The translations under genes were made by a program, and so were the position numbers. A stretch of DNA of 11,767 nucleotides from Sphingobacteriaceae bacterium (GTDB lineage: Bacteria > Bacteroidota > Bacteroidia > B-17B0 > Aurantibacillaceae), in NCBI GenBank assembly GCA_023251695.1, contig JAHEYE010000086.1, positions 1 through 11,767 of the forward strand, in the 5' to 3' direction. Shown here one piece after another: positions 8,494 to 11,767 of this stretch (the first letter of the stretch is position 1; each line of letters opens with the position of its first letter). The notes below the pieces were generated by a model, which was given only the letters and a program-made list of their open reading frames with translations, ran no database searches and had not been told where the DNA came from.

Positions 8494-8811
8494 TTAATCT
8501 TCTAAGAGCCAAATCGCTTCGTTTAATTCATTCAAAGCCTTGTTGTTGTTTTGTTTCTTGGCTAAGTCTGCACCTCTTTTATAATATTCTAAGGCTTCCT
8601 TTTCCTTCTTTAATTTTTCAGCTGCTTGTCCCAATTGGTAATAACAAGGCAAATATTCTTTATTTAATTCCAATGTCTTTAAATACTGTTTCTCTGCTTC
8701 TTCGTATTTCCCTTCTCCAACAAATTCAACCGCTAAAGCATAATTCAGAAACACATCTTGCGGTTCTTCTTTCAGCATATGGATCAAATTATCTATTCTT
8801 GAACTCTTCAT
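8494..8811 (-). CDS. small tetratricopeptide-repeat protein
   Basis: This is a 105-residue cytoplasmic protein with no signal peptide. Two consecutive 34-residue TPR units are visible at about 17-50 (with the GKYEEAEKQYLKTLELN helix pair) and 51-84 (YYQLGQAAEKLKKEKEALEYYKRG). A shorter helix at the C-terminus ends in WLLED and may be the capping helix. TPRs form helical hairpins that bind other proteins; the partner is unknown. It starts 33 nt after the pheS stop and ends 7 nt before the inverted repeat that leads into marC, so it is probably co-transcribed with pheS. The ATG at 8811 is preceded by the heptamer array, with no clear ribosome-binding site. Confidence 0.88.
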   Translation of the reverse strand: MKSSRIDNLIHMLKEEPQDVFLNYALAVEFVGEGKYEEAEKQYLKTLELNKEYLPCYYQLGQAAEKLKKEKEALEYYKRGADLAKKQNNNKALNELNEAIWLLED

Positions 8812-8814
8812 AAA

Positions 8815-8842
8815 CCAGAAACCCGAAATCAGAAACGCGAAA
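8815..8842. repeat. four degenerate 7-nt tandem repeats between pheS and the TPR gene
   Basis: On the plus strand the units are CCAGAAA, CCCGAAA, TCAGAAA and CGCGAAA, sharing GAAA at the end of each unit. They occupy 28 of the 33 bases between the two genes. On the coding strand this reads as TTTC plus three variable bases repeated up to the start codon. It could be a remnant of a tandem expansion or a translation-initiation spacer. Confidence 0.65.
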
Positions 8843-8844
8843 TA

Positions 8845-9870
8845 TTAAGCTGAAGTAAATTGTTTTAAAAACCGTACATCATTCTCGAAGAACAAACGTA
8901 AATCCTTTACCTGATATTTTAACATCGCTATTCTTTCTATTCCCATTCCAAAGGCAAATCCTTTGAATTTATTAGAATCAATACTACAATTATCAAGTAC
9001 TTGCGGGTCAACCATACCGCAACCTAAAATCTCAACCCATCCCGTATACTTGCAAACATTACAACCTTTGCCTTTACAAATAGTACAACTTATGTCAACC
9101 TCAGCGCTTGGTTCAGTAAACGGAAAATAACTCGGACGTAAACGTATTTGTGTTTCCTTGCCAAACATCTCCTGCGAAAAATATAAAAGCGTTTGCTTTA
9201 AATCGGCAAACGAAACTTTACTATCTATATACAAACCCTCCACCTGATGGAACTGACAATGCGCGCGGGCGCTTATGGCTTCGTTACGGTAAACTCTTCC
9301 GGGAGAAATTGTTCTGATAGGAGGTTTATTGTTTTCCATGATATGCACCTGCACGCTCGAGGTTTGTGTACGCAAAACCATTTCAGGATTTAAATTCACA
9401 TAAAAGGTATCCTGCATATCGCGGGCCGGATGATTTTCGGGTGTATTCAAAGCAGTAAAATTATGCCAGTCATCTTCTATCTCTCTTCCTTCACTCACCG
9501 TAAAACCAATTCTTGAAAAAATATCAATAATCTGATTCTTTACTATACTCAAAGGATGCCTTGAACCGATTGATATGTTGGGATCACCGGGCAATGTCAA
9601 ATCCAAATCTGAAGAAATGTTTGAATCGGTTGCCGCTTCATATTTTTCTTTTAAATGGTTTATTTTTTCCTGCGCTTTATTTTTTAAATCGTTTAATTTT
9701 TGCCCAAGTTCTTTTTTTAATTCAGGTGTAACTGTTTTAAACTCATCAAACAACACAGTTATCTCCCCTTTTTTGCTGAGCCATTTAATGCGGTATTCTT
9801 CCACCTGCTCTTTTGTATTAAGTGCCAGCCCTTCCACTTCTTGTAATAAGTTATTTATTTTTTCAAGCAT
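8845..9870 (-). CDS. pheS: phenylalanine--tRNA ligase alpha subunit
   Basis: PheS charges tRNA-Phe with phenylalanine as an alpha2-beta2 enzyme with PheT in the cytoplasm. From the ATG at 9870 the protein has 341 residues, close to the usual 330-350. It has an N-terminal coiled-coil arm (about 1-80) that relatives use to hold tRNA. Class II motif 2 follows (GRVYRNE, then HCQFHQVEG near 204-212), then FPFTEPSAEVD, and motif 3 (GFAFGMGIERIAML near 304-317). The end FFENDVRFLKQF is typical. A Cys4 pattern C262-x2-C265-x4-C270-x2-C273 sits before GWVEILGCGMVDP and may bind zinc. An upstream in-frame TTG at 9891 would add seven residues. The ATG is preferred because MLEKINNLLQEV is where the family usually begins and because a -7 element overlaps the TTG. 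pheT is not in this window. Confidence 0.97.
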   Translation of the reverse strand: MLEKINNLLQEVEGLALNTKEQVEEYRIKWLSKKGEITVLFDEFKTVTPELKKELGQKLNDLKNKAQEKINHLKEKYEAATDSNISSDLDLTLPGDPNISIGSRHPLSIVKNQIIDIFSRIGFTVSEGREIEDDWHNFTALNTPENHPARDMQDTFYVNLNPEMVLRTQTSSVQVHIMENNKPPIRTISPGRVYRNEAISARAHCQFHQVEGLYIDSKVSFADLKQTLLYFSQEMFGKETQIRLRPSYFPFTEPSAEVDISCTICKGKGCNVCKYTGWVEILGCGMVDPQVLDNCSIDSNKFKGFAFGMGIERIAMLKYQVKDLRLFFENDVRFLKQFTSA

Positions 9871-9888
9871 ATAATTTGCTAATGAGTG

Positions 9889-9896
9889 CAAAATTA
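9889..9896 (-). promoter_or_regulatory. pheS: possible -7 promoter element of the pheS operon
   Basis: TAATTTTG on the minus strand matches TAnnTTTG and ends 18 nt before the pheS ATG at 9870. It overlaps the alternative TTG start at 9891, which argues against that start. The nearest upstream TTTG is about 27 nt away, too far for a standard -33, so only the -7 half is supported. The divergent gene begins at 9919, so both promoters must share 48 bp. Confidence 0.35.
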
Positions 9897-9918
9897 AGCA
9901 ATTTTAATTTGTCGCTAT

Positions 9919-11061
9919 ATGTTCAAAGCTTACTATATACTGTTTTTCCTTCTTTTTGTATCACTGTTTGTTGAGGCGCAGTATAAACACTATGAAATTC
10001 AGGATAAAGACACTGTAAACATCACGGATAATAATGACCTGAAACAAGGTATTTGGCGCGAAAACTGGCCCAATGGCGATTTAAAACTTGAAACCACTTA
10101 TAAAGACGGAAAAAAAGACGGCCTTGAGATTACCTGGTACGACCACCCCGATTGCGTTGAACAGGAAGCATTTTATAAAGATGGAAAATTGGATGGTTCA
10201 GTTACTCACTATTCAAAAAGGTGCCGTAAGGATTTTCACGAAACCTATAAAAACGGCGTTAAACATGGTCCCGAAATTGAATATTACAATAATGGTTATC
10301 TAAAAGCCGAAGGCGTTTATAAAAACGGAAGCCTTGATGGTTATTATAGTGTATACGACCGCCGCGGCAGATTTAGTTTTGAAAGCAGAAGTACAAACAG
10401 TGAAGCCGACATAAAACCCAACAAAGACACCATCAATAACATTGTTTTTAATGTTCTTAAGCGGAATAATAAATGGAAAAAGACTTTAATCGTTGCTGAT
10501 TTAACCGGCAGTATGTATCCTTTTGCACAACAAGTGAGCACCTGGCTAAGTCTGCATTTTACACGCGATTCGTTACGCCAAAGTTTTGTGTTTTTTAACG
10601 ATGGCGACAGGAAAAAAGATGCCGATAAAAAAGTAGGCGTAACAGGTGGCGTTTACTTTTGCACAGCTACTAATGCCGACCAGCTTTTGCACGCCATGAA
10701 CCTTTGCATCCGGAATGGGCAAGGTGGCGATGCGCCTGAAAACGTTATAGAAGCCATACTCTATGGACTAAAAAAAACGAGGAATATTGAGAACATTATT
10801 TTAATTGCTGACAATTGGGCAAAAGTGCGAGACATTAATTTAATAACAAAAGTTAAAGTACCTGTCAGAGTTTTGCTTTGTGGTGTTACAGAGGGTATGG
10901 AAATACATCCCGATTACCTGAATATTGCCTACAAAACAAAAGGCTCAATACATACTATTGAACAGGACATTACGGACTTACTACAACAATCGCCCGGGAA
11001 AAAATTCAGCATTAATGGTGTAGATTACATCATTAAAGGGGGAAACATAAGGGCCTATTAA
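9919..11061 (+). CDS. secreted MORN-repeat protein with C-terminal von Willebrand A-like domain
   Basis: This is a 380-residue protein with a signal peptide at 1-20 (LFFLLFVSLFVEA, then QYK). Residues about 40-150 hold four or five MORN_2/YwqK-type repeats: QGIWRENWPNG, YKDGKKDG, FYKDGKLDG, YKNGVKHG and VYKNGSLDG. Residues about 188-355 look like a von Willebrand A fold. A hydrophobic strand TLIVAD runs into D194-L-T196-G-S198, a MIDAS-like metal site with Thr in place of the first Ser. Later elements are FFNDGD (225-230), GGDAPENVIEAI (269-280, with D271 a further metal candidate) and the strand IILIAD. No lipobox, T9SS sorting domain or membrane anchor is seen, so it is probably periplasmic or exported. 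Function is unknown; metal-dependent protein binding is an inference. It is transcribed divergently from pheS and is followed by a stem-loop and then clpP with its own promoter, so it appears monocistronic. Confidence 0.88.
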   Translation: MFKAYYILFFLLFVSLFVEAQYKHYEIQDKDTVNITDNNDLKQGIWRENWPNGDLKLETTYKDGKKDGLEITWYDHPDCVEQEAFYKDGKLDGSVTHYSKRCRKDFHETYKNGVKHGPEIEYYNNGYLKAEGVYKNGSLDGYYSVYDRRGRFSFESRSTNSEADIKPNKDTINNIVFNVLKRNNKWKKTLIVADLTGSMYPFAQQVSTWLSLHFTRDSLRQSFVFFNDGDRKKDADKKVGVTGGVYFCTATNADQLLHAMNLCIRNGQGGDAPENVIEAILYGLKKTRNIENIILIADNWAKVRDINLITKVKVPVRVLLCGVTEGMEIHPDYLNIAYKTKGSIHTIEQDITDLLQQSPGKKFSINGVDYIIKGGNIRAY

Positions 11062-11094
11062 ACCTTTTGTCATACTTTATGACAAAAAAAGGTT
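11061..11094 (+). terminator. stem-loop after the MORN-vWA gene, possible terminator
   Basis: AACCTTTTGTCATA (11061-11074) pairs with TATGAC-AAAA-GGTT (11078-11094) around a CTT loop, with three extra A's bulged at about 11088-11090. The first base is the last base of the stop codon. The stem is about 14 bp and AT-rich. No T-tract follows it on the plus strand, so it is not a classical intrinsic terminator. It may protect the 3' end or reduce read-through into clpP. Confidence 0.45.
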
Positions 11095-11115
11095 GAAAAC
11101 TCATTTAGCATGGTA

Positions 11116-11146
11116 TTTGTGTATTTGACTTGTACAATTAACTTTG
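11116..11146 (+). promoter_or_regulatory. clpP: clpP promoter (Bacteroidota -33/-7 type)
   Basis: TTTG at 11116-11119 and TAACTTTG at 11139-11146 are separated by exactly 19 nt. Both match the Bacteroidota primary sigma consensus TTTG/TAnnTTTG. The expected start of transcription, about 6-7 nt further on, gives a leader of roughly 16 nt before the ATG at 11169. It is the best promoter match in the window. Confidence 0.72.
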
Positions 11147-11168
11147 AAATAAATCTAAACACCATAAT

Positions 11169-11767
11169 ATGTTCGACAATAATGAATTTAAAAAATATGC
11201 TACCAAGCATATCGGTATTAATAGTCTGACTTTTGACAGCTATTCTTCACGCATTTCATCTTCTTTAACTCCATACATTATAGAAGAACGTCAGTTAAAC
11301 GTTGCGCAAATGGACGTTTTTTCCCGTTTAATGATGGACCGCATTATATTTTTAGGAACCGGTATTAATGATCAGGTGGCGAATATCGTGCAGGCACAGT
11401 TATTATTTTTGGAATCGGTTGATGCTAAAAAAGATATTCAGATTTATATTAACTCGCCCGGCGGTTCTGTTTATGCAGGATTGGGTATTTATGATACGAT
11501 GCAGATCGTTCGTCCGGATGTAGCCACTATTTGTACAGGCATGGCAGCAAGTATGGGCGCTGTATTACAATGTGCAGGTGCAAAAGGAAAACGTACAGCA
11601 TTAAAGCATGCACGTGTTATGATTCACCAACCTATGGGCGGAGCAGAAGGACAAGCTTCTGATATCGAAATCACAGCCCGTGAAATTCAGAAATTGAAAA
11701 AAGAATTATATGAAATCATCGCTTTGCACAGCGGACAATCTTATGATAAAGTTTGGGCCGACAGCGA
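11169..11767 (+). CDS. clpP: ATP-dependent Clp protease proteolytic subunit, partial (C-terminus beyond window)
   Basis: ClpP is the serine peptidase that forms a tetradecameric barrel and degrades proteins fed to it by ClpX or ClpA/C in the cytoplasm. The visible 199 codons include PYIIEERQLNVAQMDVFSRL, the IYINSPGGSVYAGLGIYD block, the nucleophile S128 in GMAASMGA and H153 in MIHQPMGG. The alignment with E. coli ClpP suggests that the catalytic Asp falls just past the window end, after VWADS. The N-terminus before the conserved core is about 35 residues (MFDNNEFKKYATKHIGI and on), similar to other Bacteroidota ClpP and possibly a processed propeptide. It has its own promoter 23 nt upstream and is separated from the MORN-vWA gene by a stem-loop. 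clpX commonly follows but is out of view. Confidence 0.97.
   Translation, partial: MFDNNEFKKYATKHIGINSLTFDSYSSRISSSLTPYIIEERQLNVAQMDVFSRLMMDRIIFLGTGINDQVANIVQAQLLFLESVDAKKDIQIYINSPGGSVYAGLGIYDTMQIVRPDVATICTGMAASMGAVLQCAGAKGKRTALKHARVMIHQPMGGAEGQASDIEITAREIQKLKKELYEIIALHSGQSYDKVWADS

Noticed and set aside
8331..8813. 160-codon plus-strand open frame antisense to the TPR gene
   Set aside because: It runs across the TPR gene and the inverted repeat, has a composition without recognisable domains, and the minus-strand TPR protein is clearly real.
9575..9874. 99-codon plus-strand open frame antisense to pheS
   Set aside because: It mirrors the coiled-coil region of pheS, whose low-complexity Lys/Glu codons give long Phe/Ser-rich antisense frames.
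9919..11061. MORN_2 protein as the antitoxin of a toxin-antitoxin pair
   Set aside because: It has a signal peptide and a fused vWA-like domain, and no small toxin-like gene is adjacent. The neighbours are pheS and clpP.

Overview
The window looks like chromosomal DNA from a Bacteroidota bacterium. It is AT-rich. It holds two proteins with type IX secretion (T9SS) C-terminal sorting signals, a TonB-type outer-membrane receptor with a carboxypeptidase-regulatory-like N-terminal domain, and promoter-like sequences of the Bacteroidota form (TTTG, about 19 nt, TAnnTTTG). Shine-Dalgarno sequences are not evident at the starts. I see no tRNA, rRNA, CRISPR array, insertion sequence, integrase or phage gene. 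No gene-free stretch exceeds about 160 bases.

Layout. Positions 1-1732 (minus) hold the N-terminal 577 residues of an outer-membrane beta-barrel/TonB-dependent receptor cut by the window edge. Positions 1892-3592 (minus) encode a secreted protein of seven tandem ~65-residue repeats followed by a type A T9SS sorting domain. Only 28 bp upstream of it, 3621-7721 (minus) encodes a 1366-residue secreted protein with an N-terminal domain, SBBP-like repeats, PKD/Ig-like modules and a gliding-motility-type (type B) sorting domain. These two are probably co-transcribed from a promoter at 7732-7762. Upstream of them, also on minus, lies a probable operon in the order pheS (8845-9870), a small TPR protein (8494-8811) and a MarC-family membrane protein (7837-8409). 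Its two gaps are filled by unusual repeats: four degenerate heptamers, and a 72-nt inverted repeat.

On the plus strand, divergent from pheS, 9919-11061 encodes a secreted MORN-repeat plus von Willebrand A-like protein. Next, 11169 to the edge is the first 199 codons of clpP, preceded by a stem-loop and a near-ideal promoter.

How they fit. pheS and clpP are housekeeping genes. The receptor, the two T9SS cargo proteins and the MORN/vWA protein are envelope or surface proteins. Nothing here forms an obvious new defence, mobile or biosynthetic system. The items most worth a second look are the MORN-vWA fusion, the paired repeat-rich T9SS cargo genes with different sorting domains, and the inverted repeat abutting the marC start codon.
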